Shown piece by piece: positions 1 through 10,397 of a stretch of DNA of 64,000 bases. The first letter of the stretch is position 1; each line of letters starts with the position of its first letter. Made by a program: the position numbers and the translations under genes. Source of the DNA: Chloroflexota bacterium. Lineage in GTDB: Bacteria; Chloroflexota; Anaerolineae; Anaerolineales; Villigracilaceae. The notes beneath the pieces were generated by a model, which saw only the letters and a program-made list of their open reading frames with translations, did not search any database and was not told the origin of the DNA. The stretch lies in NCBI GenBank assembly GCA_021795965.1, contig JAJYOU010000008.1, positions 1 through 64,000 of the forward strand, read 5' to 3'.

Positions 1-1
1 T

Positions 2-302
2 GCCGTATCTTACGTGTTTTATATACTATTGTTCTTTGTGGCAACTTCTAATTTTAACAGTGTGGCTAAACTTAAGAACTTACTCTACGTTCTTTATGCA
101 AGCGCAAGCATACTTGTGGTAATAAGCCTACTTTCATTCTTTAAAGTTTTTGTGTTACCCTTCAGCTTTACTCAAGCGGTTAATTTCACGCCGACGGGTT
201 CATCTTTTTCCACTGTTGCATTTTTACTGATGCTTTTGCCCCTTCCTTTAATTTCGTTGTCAAAAAACAATAAATACATGCCCGTTGCGCTTGCAATTCC
301 CG
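2..302 (+). CDS. partial hydrophobic membrane protein, open at the window edge
   Basis: An open frame runs in from the window edge with no start and encodes an almost wholly hydrophobic stretch with about three predicted membrane segments, including TPTGSSFSTVAFLLMLLPLP. This style resembles O-antigen-ligase-like or uncharacterised integral membrane proteins of Patescibacteria; that resemblance is an impression, not a search result. The DNA is AT-rich compared with the rest of the window. The protein-like sequence stops at about position 302, where 23S rRNA sequence begins with no spacer, so the frame beyond that point is meaningless. Most likely this piece belongs to a different genome joined at the edge of an rRNA repeat. 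Confidence 0.45.
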
Positions 303-371
303 TCGCAGTTTCCCACGTCCTTCATCGGCACTTTGCGCCTAGGCATCCACCGTAAACCCTTAGTAACTTCT
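303..371 (-). rRNA. rrl: 23S rRNA, 5'-terminal fragment (~70 nt)
   Basis: On the minus strand the sequence contains ACGGTGGATGCC and GATGAAGGACGTG, the conserved 5.8S-like 5' end of bacterial 23S rRNA. It lies in the expected place after 16S, tRNA-Ile and tRNA-Ala. After about 70 nt the 23S sequence ends abruptly and is replaced by protein-coding-like sequence, so roughly 2.8 kb of 23S is missing. The 5' end is placed by analogy with E. coli and may be off by a few bases. Confidence 0.85.
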
Positions 372-656
372 CCGCGTGATACGGAGAATTCGATACTTTT
401 TCGTTTACTTCTTTGTGATGCTTTAGGTATTTCTTTTGACGCTATTCTGTTGTCAAGGTTCTGGCTTTACCGTCAAACGGTAAGCGATGCTTCCAAGTTC
501 CCTCGGGTGCATCGGTCACCCTTTAACTCTCCCGACTAAACAACCCGGCTCTCCGCCGGGCATCCTATTCCTGCCTCGCGTTCTCGAGCCTTCCTCTTAC
601 TCTTCCCTTTTACTTCCCAATTCTCCCAATCTTCTCCTTCTCCTTCTTTCACTCAG

Positions 657-728
657 TGGAGATGGCGGGATTTGAACCCGCGACCTTCGCCTTGCAAAGG
701 CGCTGCTCTCCCGCTGAGCTACATCCCC
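657..728 (-). tRNA. tRNA-Ala (anticodon TGC)
   Basis: The minus strand folds as a standard cloverleaf. The acceptor GGGGATG pairs with CATCTCC, the D-arm carries TAGCTCAG, the anticodon loop is TTTGCAA (anticodon TGC) and the T-arm contains GGTTCAAATCC. CCA is not encoded. It sits between tRNA-Ile and 23S in the 16S-23S spacer, the usual position, and would be processed from the rRNA transcript. Confidence 0.97.
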
Positions 729-747
729 AAGCTCCACTCCTCGCTTG

Positions 748-821
<74 letters not shown>

Positions 822-943
822 GATCCACTTCCCTCAACAACTGATCAGTGATAGAAAATACTTTCTCCCTGTCTTACCTTCTCGCACCGCGCGATATAGG
901 ATTTCTTCAAGCCATCCGCGTGAGTGGTTGGCTCTTCTCTCAA

Positions 944-2452
<1,509 letters not shown>

Positions 2453-2720
2453 TTATCATCCTTTCGGATGCATTTTACGGTTCCGTACTAAATCAACAGG
2501 GTTTGTCGTATTTCCTATCACTCTTCAGTTGTTAAGGTCCTGTATTCTCTCTCTCGCCTCCACCATTGTCTCTCCCGAGAGACTAATTCAACCGATGTCT
2601 CTTCTTTCCAACATCGGCTCGCCTTCTTCCTCTTCTTTTGCTTCGCTTCCGGCGGGGACGCTCTCGTTTGTCCAGGTCTGCTCTTCTTCAGAACGAGACC
2701 TCTTCCTCAATGGCTTCACT

Positions 2721-2748
2721 ATTATATTCATATCACCCCCTCTGTCAA
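2721..2748 (-). promoter_or_regulatory. sigma-70 promoter of the rRNA operon
   Basis: On the minus strand TTGACA (2748-2743) and TATAAT (2726-2721), both perfect consensus hexamers, are separated by 16 bp. They point into the 16S gene with a leader of about 260 nt. This is the only strong promoter seen upstream of 16S. Confidence 0.88.
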
Positions 2749-2984
2749 GCCTTTTCTTATCCCAATTTGAATTTTGGTAGGAAAATTGATCTATTTGGAG
2801 GAAACATTTTTAAAAACAGTAGCTTTTGGAGGGATCTGAGGGATTTTTAACTTCCCAGGTCGAATTTGCTTCAATATTTACAGCTTGATAGTGAAATATT
2901 CAAATCAATGCGCTTTGGATGGGTTGTCAATTTTCTGCTGGATTCGATAAAGGACTCAAATTCAAAATTTGCAGTTTATTAAAA
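2749..2984. other. intergenic region upstream of the rRNA promoter
   Basis: AT-rich stretch between the rRNA promoter and the ferredoxin terminator. No convincing open frame or RNA fold was seen. The A/T tracts just upstream of the -35 box could act as an UP element, which is only inference. Confidence 0.4.
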
Positions 2985-3015
2985 CTTTACGAAGGCTGTA
3001 AAAGCCTTCGTAAAG
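2985..3015 (-). terminator. Rho-independent terminator after the ferredoxin gene
   Basis: A perfect 13-bp hairpin (CTTTACGAAGGCT and its complement around a 5-nt loop). On the minus strand it is followed by TTTTAATAAA. It lies about 85 nt beyond the ferredoxin stop and insulates it from the rRNA operon. Confidence 0.8.
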
Positions 3016-3098
3016 AGAATCAAGTTTGGTCCAGCGAGATAAAGTTATCGGGGTTTTCCTAAAATAAAAAAGGTAGCCCTGAAGAAAATATCTGATGA

Positions 3099-3287
3099 CT
3101 AGGCTTTTTCAATGCAGTCAACCGGGCAAACATCCTTGCAGCGCGGGGCATCGAAATGCCCGACACATTCCACACAAGTATCAGCGTTGATCACATAAAT
3201 CGTATCACCCTCGCTGATGGATTCGGTGGGGCATTCCGGCAAGCAGGCGCCGCAGGAAATGCAATCATCCAGAATTTTCATAGCCAT
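3099..3287 (-). CDS. 2[4Fe-4S] ferredoxin, Allochromatium (YfhL) type
   Basis: Small electron carrier of 62 aa. Two cluster-binding motifs are complete: CISCGACLPECP near residue 9, and a second CxxC followed after eight residues by CxxxCP near residues 38-54. The longer spacing in the second motif marks the Allochromatium/YfhL-type ferredoxins rather than clostridial ones. I chose the ATG at 3287 because AGGAG lies about 9 nt upstream; a longer open frame exists but has no ribosome site. It stands alone between the M32 peptidase and the rRNA operon and ends at a strong terminator, so its redox partner cannot be read from context. Confidence 0.93.
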   Translation of the reverse strand: MAMKILDDCISCGACLPECPTESISEGDTIYVINADTCVECVGHFDAPRCKDVCPVDCIEKA

Positions 3288-3384
3288 ATCAACACACTCC
3301 TGAGAAAGAATAATTTTATTGCTTATACCGATCTTGTAATTAAGCGTCAAGTGTCAAATGACATACTTGACCCATAATTATCCG

Positions 3385-4899
3385 CTAAAGATCATAAAGC
3401 TCACCGTATTTCGTTTTAAGGTATTGAATATACGGATTGATCGTTAACGGGCTGCCGGTAGCTTTTTTAACAATCTCATCGGCTGTGAATTTTCTGCCAT
3501 ACTGGTAGAGATTTTTATTGAGCCATTCATGTAATTGAGTGAACTTGCCAGTTTTAATTTCAGCTGGAATTTGAGGATGAGCTTTTAATGCGGCGGCATA
3601 AAATTGTGCGCTGAGAATATTTCCGAGTGTATAACCCTGGAAGGCACCGCCAATAAAGCCGCCATACCAGTGGACATCCTGCATGACTCCATCCCGATCA
3701 TTGGTGGGTTTGATATTGAGATCACTGGCATAGCGATCATTCCAGGCTTCAGGCAGATCGCGGACAGAAAGTTTTCCTTCAAGTAATGCCAGTTCAAGAT
3801 CGAATCGCAACATTACATGCAGGTTATAAGTCACTTCATCGGCATCTGTCCGAATGAGGGATCGTTCGACCTTGTTAATGCCCCGATAAAACTGTTCCAG
3901 CGTTATTCCGCGCAATTGTTCAGGGAACTCTTCCTTAAGGAATGGGAAGAAGTAAATCCAAAATTCCCGGCTTCGCCCCACAAGGTTTTCCCAGGTGCGG
4001 GACTGGCTTTCATGGACTCCGGAGGAGGTTCCGGTGCCGAGTGGCGTCGCTTCATAATCCAGATTGATGCCCTGTTCGTACATGGCATGACCGGATTCGT
4101 GAATGTTGCTGAAAATTGTCTCTCCAAAATAATCTTCCTTCACGCGGGTGGTAATTCGAACATCGCCCAGGGAAAATTTGGTCATGAAGGGATGGTGGGT
4201 CTTGTCAATTCGTCCGCGATTAAAATCATATCCCAGGGTTCGCACTACCTTTTCAGCAAAACGCAACTGCTGGGCTTCGGGATAAATTTTGTGGAGAAAG
4301 CTGGAATCTGTGGGCGGCTGGGAAGTAATGGTATTTACGATTGGAACCAGTTGATCACGGAGTTCTTTAAAGAGCTTGCGAATGGTTAACGCCTTCATCC
4401 CATAATCTGAAACATCGATCAACGGGTCGGCGATATGTTCGTAGCCAGGGAAAAAATCGGAATATTTTCGACTCAATTCCAGGGTTTTTTCAAGGTAAGG
4501 TTGAACTTTTTTGAAATCGTTTTCCGGACGAGCCTGAGCCCAGGTCTGGTAAGAATCGGAAGAATGCAGATTGTATTCCAGCATGAATTCGGGTGGGACT
4601 CGAATGGCACGCTCGTAATCAAGTCGGGCGATTCTGATCAGACTTGCATCATCCGAATCATAGGGGAGACTTTCCTCGTAAGGGCGCAAGTCATCCAGTA
4701 ACTTCCCGATGGCTGGATCAATCAACTTTTCCTGGGCAATTTTTGCAAGGGTCGCCATTTGTCGACCGCGAGCTTTGGCGCCGCCGGATGGCATATAAGT
4801 TGACTGATCCCAATTTAGAAGCGCCCCTGACATTTCCAAGTCATTAATTTCAGATAGTTTATTTTTTAATTCAACCAGCTTTTTTTCCTGGTTAATCAT
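3385..4899 (-). CDS. M32 family metallocarboxypeptidase (carboxypeptidase Taq)
   Basis: A 504-aa cytosolic zinc carboxypeptidase that removes C-terminal amino acids from peptides. The zinc-binding HESGH (HExxH class) lies near residue 266 within NIHESGHAMYEQG, the M32 signature, and the family motifs GTGTSSGVHESQSR and VTYNLHVMLRFDLE follow in order. The length is normal for M32. There is no signal peptide. Start at ATG with AGGAG about 7 nt upstream. It lies downstream of valS on the same strand with an 80-nt gap, so read-through is possible, but the functional link is probably only general peptide turnover. Confidence 0.95.
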   Translation of the reverse strand: MINQEKKLVELKNKLSEINDLEMSGALLNWDQSTYMPSGGAKARGRQMATLAKIAQEKLIDPAIGKLLDDLRPYEESLPYDSDDASLIRIARLDYERAIRVPPEFMLEYNLHSSDSYQTWAQARPENDFKKVQPYLEKTLELSRKYSDFFPGYEHIADPLIDVSDYGMKALTIRKLFKELRDQLVPIVNTITSQPPTDSSFLHKIYPEAQQLRFAEKVVRTLGYDFNRGRIDKTHHPFMTKFSLGDVRITTRVKEDYFGETIFSNIHESGHAMYEQGINLDYEATPLGTGTSSGVHESQSRTWENLVGRSREFWIYFFPFLKEEFPEQLRGITLEQFYRGINKVERSLIRTDADEVTYNLHVMLRFDLELALLEGKLSVRDLPEAWNDRYASDLNIKPTNDRDGVMQDVHWYGGFIGGAFQGYTLGNILSAQFYAAALKAHPQIPAEIKTGKFTQLHEWLNKNLYQYGRKFTADEIVKKATGSPLTINPYIQYLKTKYGELYDL

Positions 4900-4981
4900 T
4901 TTTCATCTCCTGATTTATTAAACAAGTTAATCACCAACATTTTATTTGCAATGAAATTCCAGCCTGCCAGAAAACGGATTT

Positions 4982-7669
4982 TTATTTCAGTTGAATTTTA
5001 ATTTTATCAGCAGTTTCCTGATAAGCAGTTAATTTTCCGCGTTCCTTCTGCACAACGCTTGCCGGGGCTTTACTGGAAAAGTCGCTGGAAAGGAGCTGCT
5101 CGAGGCGGGCAATGTGAGTTTCCACTTCAGCCAGGTCCTTCCTTAAGCGGGCTTCTTCTTCAGCCGGATTAATGAAATCGGAGAGCGGTAAATAAATTTC
5201 CACCGCTCCAGCCACCAGTGCAATTTGCCCTTCAGGCTTTTCAGTCAAGGTATTGAAAATTTCCAGTTTATTCTGATCCAGACCAGCCAGGGCGGAAATC
5301 ACACTGGATTCAGCTTTCATCAGACCCGATGAATCGACCAGGATCGCCGATAATTTCAAGCCGGGTTTGACATTCTTTTCAGATCGCAGGTTGCGAATCG
5401 TCCGGACCACTTCCTGCACCATTTCGAAATTTGCGATTTTAGCGGTCTCCCAACCTTCAGGCTGGCGAACCTCGGGCCAGCGGGCGATCATCAAAACGGC
5501 AGGCCAATCCGCAATTTCTTCAGCCAGGATTGATGTTTGGGTCGCACGGCGCAGATGACCCCAAATCTCTTCAGTGACAAAGGGGGTGAAGGGATGCAAT
5601 AAGCGCAGGGAAATATCAAAGATCCGCAGGAGAGTTTGAGCCGTCAGGTAAGCGCGCGCGCCTCCCTGGGAAAGCTGGTTTTTTGCGACTTCCAGGTACC
5701 AATCGGCAAAATCACTCCAGACGAAATCATAGATCAACTGTCCGGCTTGACCGTATTGGAAAGTGCCAAAAAGCCTTTCCACGTCATTCACCAGGGCTTG
5801 CATGCGTGCCCAGATCCAGGAATCTGCCAGAGTCCAGTCCACAATTTCTGCAGATTTATCCTCTTGGGAGGTGATGGCATTGATCACGAAACGTCCCGCA
5901 TTCCAGAGTTTGTTGGCAAAGTTCCGGTTGGCTTCCACCTTCTTCAAGCTCAGGTTGGAGTCTTTCCCGGGCGTCGAACCAACCAGCAGGGTAAAACGCA
6001 GGGCATCGGTCCCCAATTCACCCATGACGATCAGTGGATCAATCACGTTCCCCTTGGTCTTGGACATTTTTTGACCGTGTTCATCACGTATCAAACCGTG
6101 AAGATAAACGGTGTTGAAAGGCGCTTTGCCGGTAAACTCCAAACCAGTCATGATCATTCGCGCAACCCAGAAAAAGAGGATATCGTACCCGGTCTCCATG
6201 TAGCTGGTAGGGTAAAAATACTTCAAATCGGGGGTTTCATCCGGCCAACCCAGGGTGGAAAATGGCCAAAGCCCTGATGAGAACCAGGTGTCCAAAACAT
6301 CCGGATCCTGCACGATCTCGCTTGAGCCGCAGTGGGAACAGACAGTGGGATCAGTGCGGGAGCAGGTCTCCTTGCCGCAGGTCGAGCAATACCAGACCGG
6401 TATGCGGTGTCCCCACCAGAGTTGGCGACTGATACACCAATCGGTGATATTTTCCAACCAGTTGAAATACACCTTTTCAAAATGTTCAGGCACAATCTGA
6501 ATAGCCCCATTTTTTACGGCGTCCAACCCGTTTTGGGCAAGCGAGTGCATGCTCAAAAACCATTGGGTTGAAATCATGGGTTCGATAATTTCGCCGCCGC
6601 GCTGCGAGCGAGGGACATTCAAGGTGTAGGGCTCTTCCTTGATCACCAGTCCGGCTGCTTTCATATCAGCCCAAATTTTCTTGCGGCAGTCGAATCGGTC
6701 GAGACCTGCATAGGGTCCACCAATCTGAGTGACTTTGGCATCCTTATCCAGCATCGATAAAATCGGCAGGTGATGGCGCAACCCGATTTCATAATCATTG
6801 GGGTCATGTCCGGGTGTGATTTTCAAGGCGCCGGTCCCAAAATCGCGAGTGACGTAGGCATCTGAAATCACGGGAATTTCGCGGTTTAAAATCGGGACGA
6901 TTACTTTTTTCCCGATATATTTTTGATAGCGCTCGTCTTCCGGATGTACCGCCACAGCAGAATCACCCAAAATAGTTTCGGGGCGTGTGGTTGCAACCGG
7001 GATGAATTCCCCATCCTGACCGGCAAGCATATATTTGAAGAAATACAAAATTCCCGGTTCTTCGGAGTATTCCACTTCCAGATCTGATACGGCTGTTTTA
7101 AGACCCGGCGACCAGTTGATCAGTCGCGGACCCCGATAAATTTTGCCGGCATCATAAAGACGGACGAACGCTTCACGCACCGCTTTTGACAGCCCTTCAT
7201 CCATGGTGAATCTTTCGCGGGTCCAGTCGCAGGAAGCGCCCAGGCGGCGGATTTGGCGGGTGATCATTCCACCATATTTTTGTTTCCATTCCCAGGTCCG
7301 GCGCAGAAATTCTTCGCGACCAACCTGTTCACGGCTGGTGCCTTCCTTGATGAGTTGGCGCTCCACCATCAACTGGGTGGCGATGCCTGCATGATCTGTG
7401 CCTGGCAGCCACAAAGTGGAATAACCTTTCATGCGGTGGTAACGGATCATCAAGTCTTCAATGCTGACAAACATGGCATGCCCGGTATGCAGCTCACCGG
7501 TCACATTCGGCGGCGGAATGGATATTACAAACGGTTTAACATCTGGATCAAAACCAGCTTTGTTCGGGTCATTATGCGGTTGGAAATACCCGCCTTCCTC
7601 CCACATTTTATAAATGCGCTCTTCCGTTTCCTTAAAATCATAAGCTTTAGGTAATGTATATTCAGCCAT
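4982..7669 (-). CDS. valS: valyl-tRNA synthetase
   Basis: An 895-aa class I aminoacyl-tRNA synthetase that charges tRNA-Val. The HIGH-type motif is HTGH at residues 61-64 after PPPNVTGEL, and the KMSKS-type motif is KMSKTKGN near residue 534. A zinc-knuckle-like CSTCG...CSHCG is present in the middle, followed by DPDVLDTWFSSGLWPF, typical of ValS. The C-terminal ~65 residues form the charged coiled coil that clamps tRNA-Val. The length is normal. Expression is very probably controlled by the T-box leader immediately upstream, so the gene responds to uncharged tRNA-Val. Confidence 0.98.
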   Translation of the reverse strand: MAEYTLPKAYDFKETEERIYKMWEEGGYFQPHNDPNKAGFDPDVKPFVISIPPPNVTGELHTGHAMFVSIEDLMIRYHRMKGYSTLWLPGTDHAGIATQLMVERQLIKEGTSREQVGREEFLRRTWEWKQKYGGMITRQIRRLGASCDWTRERFTMDEGLSKAVREAFVRLYDAGKIYRGPRLINWSPGLKTAVSDLEVEYSEEPGILYFFKYMLAGQDGEFIPVATTRPETILGDSAVAVHPEDERYQKYIGKKVIVPILNREIPVISDAYVTRDFGTGALKITPGHDPNDYEIGLRHHLPILSMLDKDAKVTQIGGPYAGLDRFDCRKKIWADMKAAGLVIKEEPYTLNVPRSQRGGEIIEPMISTQWFLSMHSLAQNGLDAVKNGAIQIVPEHFEKVYFNWLENITDWCISRQLWWGHRIPVWYCSTCGKETCSRTDPTVCSHCGSSEIVQDPDVLDTWFSSGLWPFSTLGWPDETPDLKYFYPTSYMETGYDILFFWVARMIMTGLEFTGKAPFNTVYLHGLIRDEHGQKMSKTKGNVIDPLIVMGELGTDALRFTLLVGSTPGKDSNLSLKKVEANRNFANKLWNAGRFVINAITSQEDKSAEIVDWTLADSWIWARMQALVNDVERLFGTFQYGQAGQLIYDFVWSDFADWYLEVAKNQLSQGGARAYLTAQTLLRIFDISLRLLHPFTPFVTEEIWGHLRRATQTSILAEEIADWPAVLMIARWPEVRQPEGWETAKIANFEMVQEVVRTIRNLRSEKNVKPGLKLSAILVDSSGLMKAESSVISALAGLDQNKLEIFNTLTEKPEGQIALVAGAVEIYLPLSDFINPAEEEARLRKDLAEVETHIARLEQLLSSDFSSKAPASVVQKERGKLTAYQETADKIKIQLK

Positions 7670-7744
7670 TCTTACTCCTTGATTGCACTTGATTTCTTTT
7701 TGCCATTTTACAAATTAATGGTTCAATTTTCGCTTGTTCACTTC

Positions 7745-8038
7745 CTTTAAAATAATAATCTTTCGTCCCAAGAGGACGAAAGATGAATCTTCCGCGGTAC
7801 CACCTCAATTCGCCAAGATTGGCGCACTCGATCAGCCTGGTTTTACACCAGGGCTACTGGCTATCACCAGTCCACGCTTTAACGGGCGCACCCGTGCCGG
7901 TCTACTAATCCGGGAACATCCTCCCGAGGATTTTCTGCGACAATAATTTCGAGCGACATTCGGCGAAGATTTTCTGTGGAAGATTTCAGCCAAGTCTTCC
8001 TTCTCTGACATCAAATCATTCACCTACTCTTCTCGAAT
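7745..8038 (-). promoter_or_regulatory. T-box leader (tRNA-Val sensing) with terminator upstream of valS
   Basis: The minus strand contains the T-box core AGGTGGTACCGCGG (about 7793-7806). It is followed by a terminator hairpin at 7758-7784 (ATCTTTCGTCC and its complement) and a T-rich tail, and preceded by the long structured stem region. The antiterminator and terminator are mutually exclusive, as in class I transcriptional T-boxes. A Val codon GTC at 7957-7955, in the context GAATGTCGCTC, is a plausible specifier. That choice is my inference; the stem I fold was not computed. Short open frames across this leader are not genes. Confidence 0.92.
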
Positions 8039-8044
8039 ATACCT

Positions 8045-8073
8045 ATTATAGTATTTTCGTAAATGAGCGTCAA
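8045..8073 (-). promoter_or_regulatory. sigma-70 promoter for the T-box-valS transcript
   Basis: On the minus strand TTGACG (8073-8068) and TATAAT (8050-8045) are separated by 17 bp. The predicted start is near 8038, just upstream of the T-box. It lies immediately after the EamA stop codon. Confidence 0.85.
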
Positions 8074-8075
8074 GT

Positions 8076-8915
8076 TCAGATTGTCAGGAAGAAAATCGCC
8101 ACAAGAGCCGATAAAATTCCCAGTTTTTGAATGTTATTCATTTGTTCTTTTAAGACCAACCAAGCCAGCAGGACAGTCATGCCGGGATAAAGCGAGCTGA
8201 TCGTTGCAGCGATATCCAGCCGTCCGGTTTGACCGGCAAGAATGTAAAAAGCATTCCCGCCCACGTCCAGGATGCCGTTTAAAACGATCAGGTACCAGGT
8301 TTTGTTATTTTTTACCTGAAACTTTTCTTTTTTAAAGAGGAGGAAGAGGAAAATGATCAAAACACCTGAGACCCGGGCAGCCGCCATTGGCCAGATGATG
8401 CCTGTCTGGCTGGCTTGATGGATCAAAATAAAATAAACACCAAAACAAACCCCTGAAAATAGTGGCCAACGTAGATCAGCCAAGCGATTAAGCTGCGTTT
8501 GGTTACTCCGTTCCTGCGCCACCAGCCAGACCGCCAGGAATGCCAGGAAAAACCCACCGATTTTTGTCGCAGCCGGGACACCCTCCAAAAATGAACCGAC
8601 CGCAACAGGAATCGCAGCCGCCATCAAAGCCGAAACCGGGGTGGCAATACTCATTTGTCCTTGCGCCATGGCATAGTACAGAATTATCAGACCGACCGAC
8701 CCGAGTGCGCCAGCCAATGCTGCAATGAGCAGGATATTCCAGGTTGGAATGGCTTCCTTGTAAAAAATAAAAGTCCCAAATAGAAAAACTGAGCCAGTTA
8801 ATTCGCCAAATAAAACTGCCAGAAAAGGACCAGTTTTCCGGCTGGCCAGCCCGCCAAAAAAATCACCGCTGCCCCAGGAGACGGCAGAAAGAAGAGCAAA
8901 TAAAATTGATGTCAA
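8076..8915 (-). CDS. EamA/DMT-family transporter
   Basis: An inner-membrane permease of the drug/metabolite transporter superfamily with about ten hydrophobic segments in two EamA halves; the first begins FALLSAVSWGSGDFFGG. The substrate cannot be read from sequence. The longer frame starts with TTG at 8960 and would overlap the upstream lyase gene. I prefer the TTG at 8915 (279 aa), which has AGGA 7 nt upstream and avoids the overlap. It is the last gene of the biotin-carrier/MaoC/CitE-like run. The valS promoter follows directly. Confidence 0.87.
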   Translation of the reverse strand: MTSILFALLSAVSWGSGDFFGGLASRKTGPFLAVLFGELTGSVFLFGTFIFYKEAIPTWNILLIAALAGALGSVGLIILYYAMAQGQMSIATPVSALMAAAIPVAVGSFLEGVPAATKIGGFFLAFLAVWLVAQERSNQTQLNRLADLRWPLFSGVCFGVYFILIHQASQTGIIWPMAAARVSGVLIIFLFLLFKKEKFQVKNNKTWYLIVLNGILDVGGNAFYILAGQTGRLDIAATISSLYPGMTVLLAWLVLKEQMNNIQKLGILSALVAIFFLTI

Positions 8916-8928
8916 TGGGATATCCTGA

Positions 8929-9798
8929 TTAAATTTTTCCGGCAGCTTTTGCCCTGTCAATTACTTTTTGAGCGTTTTTGACGATGGGCATATCAATCAT
9001 TTTTCCATCCAACTCGTACGCCCCGGCTCCATCAGATTGATGAGCGAGAAAGGTATCCACCACCCTTTGAGCATATTCGATGGCGGAAGCTGACGGGGTA
9101 AAGGCTTCCTGGACGGGCGCCACCTGCGCGGGATGAATGATCTGTTTCCCAGTGAACCCCATGGCGGCAGCCTGTGAAGCTTCAATTTTCAAGTTGACCT
9201 GATCCCGAAAATCAACAAAGATCATATCCAGGGCTTGCAAACCAAAAGCTGCGGCATGGGTAACCACTGAACTCCGGGCAACCATCACTTCCCATCCGCC
9301 CCGCGAACGAGTGGCACCGATGCTGGCTGCGAAATCTTCTGCGCCAAAGATCAAACCATCCAGCCGGGGATGATTGGCCATCTCTTTTAAATTAACGATT
9401 CCGAGGGCGGTTTCGATGCACACGAGCAGCCGGATGGAATATTTCTCCCAACCCTGGGCTTGTTCTTCCTTCCCAATCATTTCATCCGCCCAATCGATCT
9501 GGCTGCCTGATTCGATTTTAGGAATGACGATGCCGTCCGGGTGGAATGGTAAAACACTTTCAAGATCTTCCTTTTCAAAACCAGACCCAATGGAATTGAT
9601 GCGGACCAGTTTCTCGGATTTGCCGAATGAAAGCTCTTGCAGGGCACGGATGATCGTATCGCGGGCTTCGGCTTTACGATTTAAAGCGGTGCCATCCTCC
9701 ATATCCATGCAAATGGAATCCACGTTGAGGGTAATGGCTTTGTTGATCTTATTCCAATCAGTTGCGGGCATGTAAAGGAGTGCGCGTCGAACTTTCAT
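8929..9798 (-). CDS. HpcH/HpaI aldolase - citrate lyase beta-like (CitE-like) CoA-ester lyase
   Basis: A 289-aa TIM-barrel protein of the CitE/malyl-CoA lyase superfamily. The N-terminal RRALLYMPATDW and SICMDMEDGTA (Mg2+/acid region) and the GKQIIHPAQV segment near the C-terminus are typical. These enzymes make or cleave 3-hydroxyacyl-CoA esters such as malyl-CoA or citramalyl-CoA. Citrate lyase alpha and gamma subunits are absent nearby, so it is not a true CitE of citrate lyase. Neighbours are a MaoC hydratase and a biotin carrier, which suggests acyl-CoA metabolism such as a methylmalyl/mesaconyl-type route; this is inference. Start ATG with GGAG about 8 nt upstream. Confidence 0.9.
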   Translation of the reverse strand: MKVRRALLYMPATDWNKINKAITLNVDSICMDMEDGTALNRKAEARDTIIRALQELSFGKSEKLVRINSIGSGFEKEDLESVLPFHPDGIVIPKIESGSQIDWADEMIGKEEQAQGWEKYSIRLLVCIETALGIVNLKEMANHPRLDGLIFGAEDFAASIGATRSRGGWEVMVARSSVVTHAAAFGLQALDMIFVDFRDQVNLKIEASQAAAMGFTGKQIIHPAQVAPVQEAFTPSASAIEYAQRVVDTFLAHQSDGAGAYELDGKMIDMPIVKNAQKVIDRAKAAGKI

Positions 9799-9909
9799 TT
9801 AATAAACTCCGTGATGTCTTTCTTATTCAAAAGGTATACCTGCCAGAAAAGATCAGGACAAGTCCATCAAATAAAATCTGGAAACCCCTGGGCTGGAGGA
9901 ACCAATCGA

Positions 9910-10365
9910 TTAATTCGGGTTCTTTTTTAGAAACATGGCTGTCCGCTCAAATTCTATCACCAGGGTTCCGTCTGGTTTTCGTCCCCAATGCTTGATTTGA
10001 ACGATTCCCACATCAGGCCGGGATTTGGATTCGCGTTTTGATAAAATTTCGCTCTCGGCATAGATTGTATCCCCGTGAAAAGTGGGATTTGGACTGACGA
10101 CATGATCATAACCCACAGTCGCGACGATCGTTCCTTCAGTCAGATCAGGTACTGTCATCCCAACAACCAGCCCGAGGATAAAAACTCCGTTGACAATGCG
10201 CTGTCCGAACTGGGTGCGGCTTGCGAAATCCTCATTACAATGAAGCGGCTGGGAATTCATGGTCAACATTGAAAAGAGAACATTGTCCATCTCGGTCACG
10301 GTCCGCCCGTTAGAATGCTTGATTCTTTGACCGACTTCGAGGTCTTCGAAAAATTTTCCAGGCAT
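9910..10365 (-). CDS. MaoC-family dehydratase (hot-dog fold)
   Basis: A 151-aa single hot-dog-fold protein of the MaoC/R-specific enoyl-CoA hydratase group. It starts FFEDLEVGQRIKH, as mesaconyl-CoA hydratase-like MaoC proteins do. The QPLHCNEDFA segment near residues 39-48 occupies the position of the hydratase active-site motif. It probably adds water to an unsaturated acyl-CoA. Start ATG with AGGAG upstream. It sits between a biotin carrier and a CitE-like lyase on one strand. A hydratase next to a hydroxyacyl-CoA lyase makes a chemically sensible pair, but the substrate is unknown. Confidence 0.9.
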   Translation of the reverse strand: MPGKFFEDLEVGQRIKHSNGRTVTEMDNVLFSMLTMNSQPLHCNEDFASRTQFGQRIVNGVFILGLVVGMTVPDLTEGTIVATVGYDHVVSPNPTFHGDTIYAESEILSKRESKSRPDVGIVQIKHWGRKPDGTLVIEFERTAMFLKKNPN

Positions 10366-10397
10366 GGGATCTCCTTTACATCACTGTCATTGCGATT

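Noticed and set aside
5636-6277. A 213-codon frame on the plus strand inside valS
   Set aside because: Antisense shadow of a strongly supported ValS; no protein-like character and no ribosome site.
7832-8023. Short minus-strand frame in the valS leader
   Set aside because: It lies over the T-box structure; conserved T-box elements explain the sequence.
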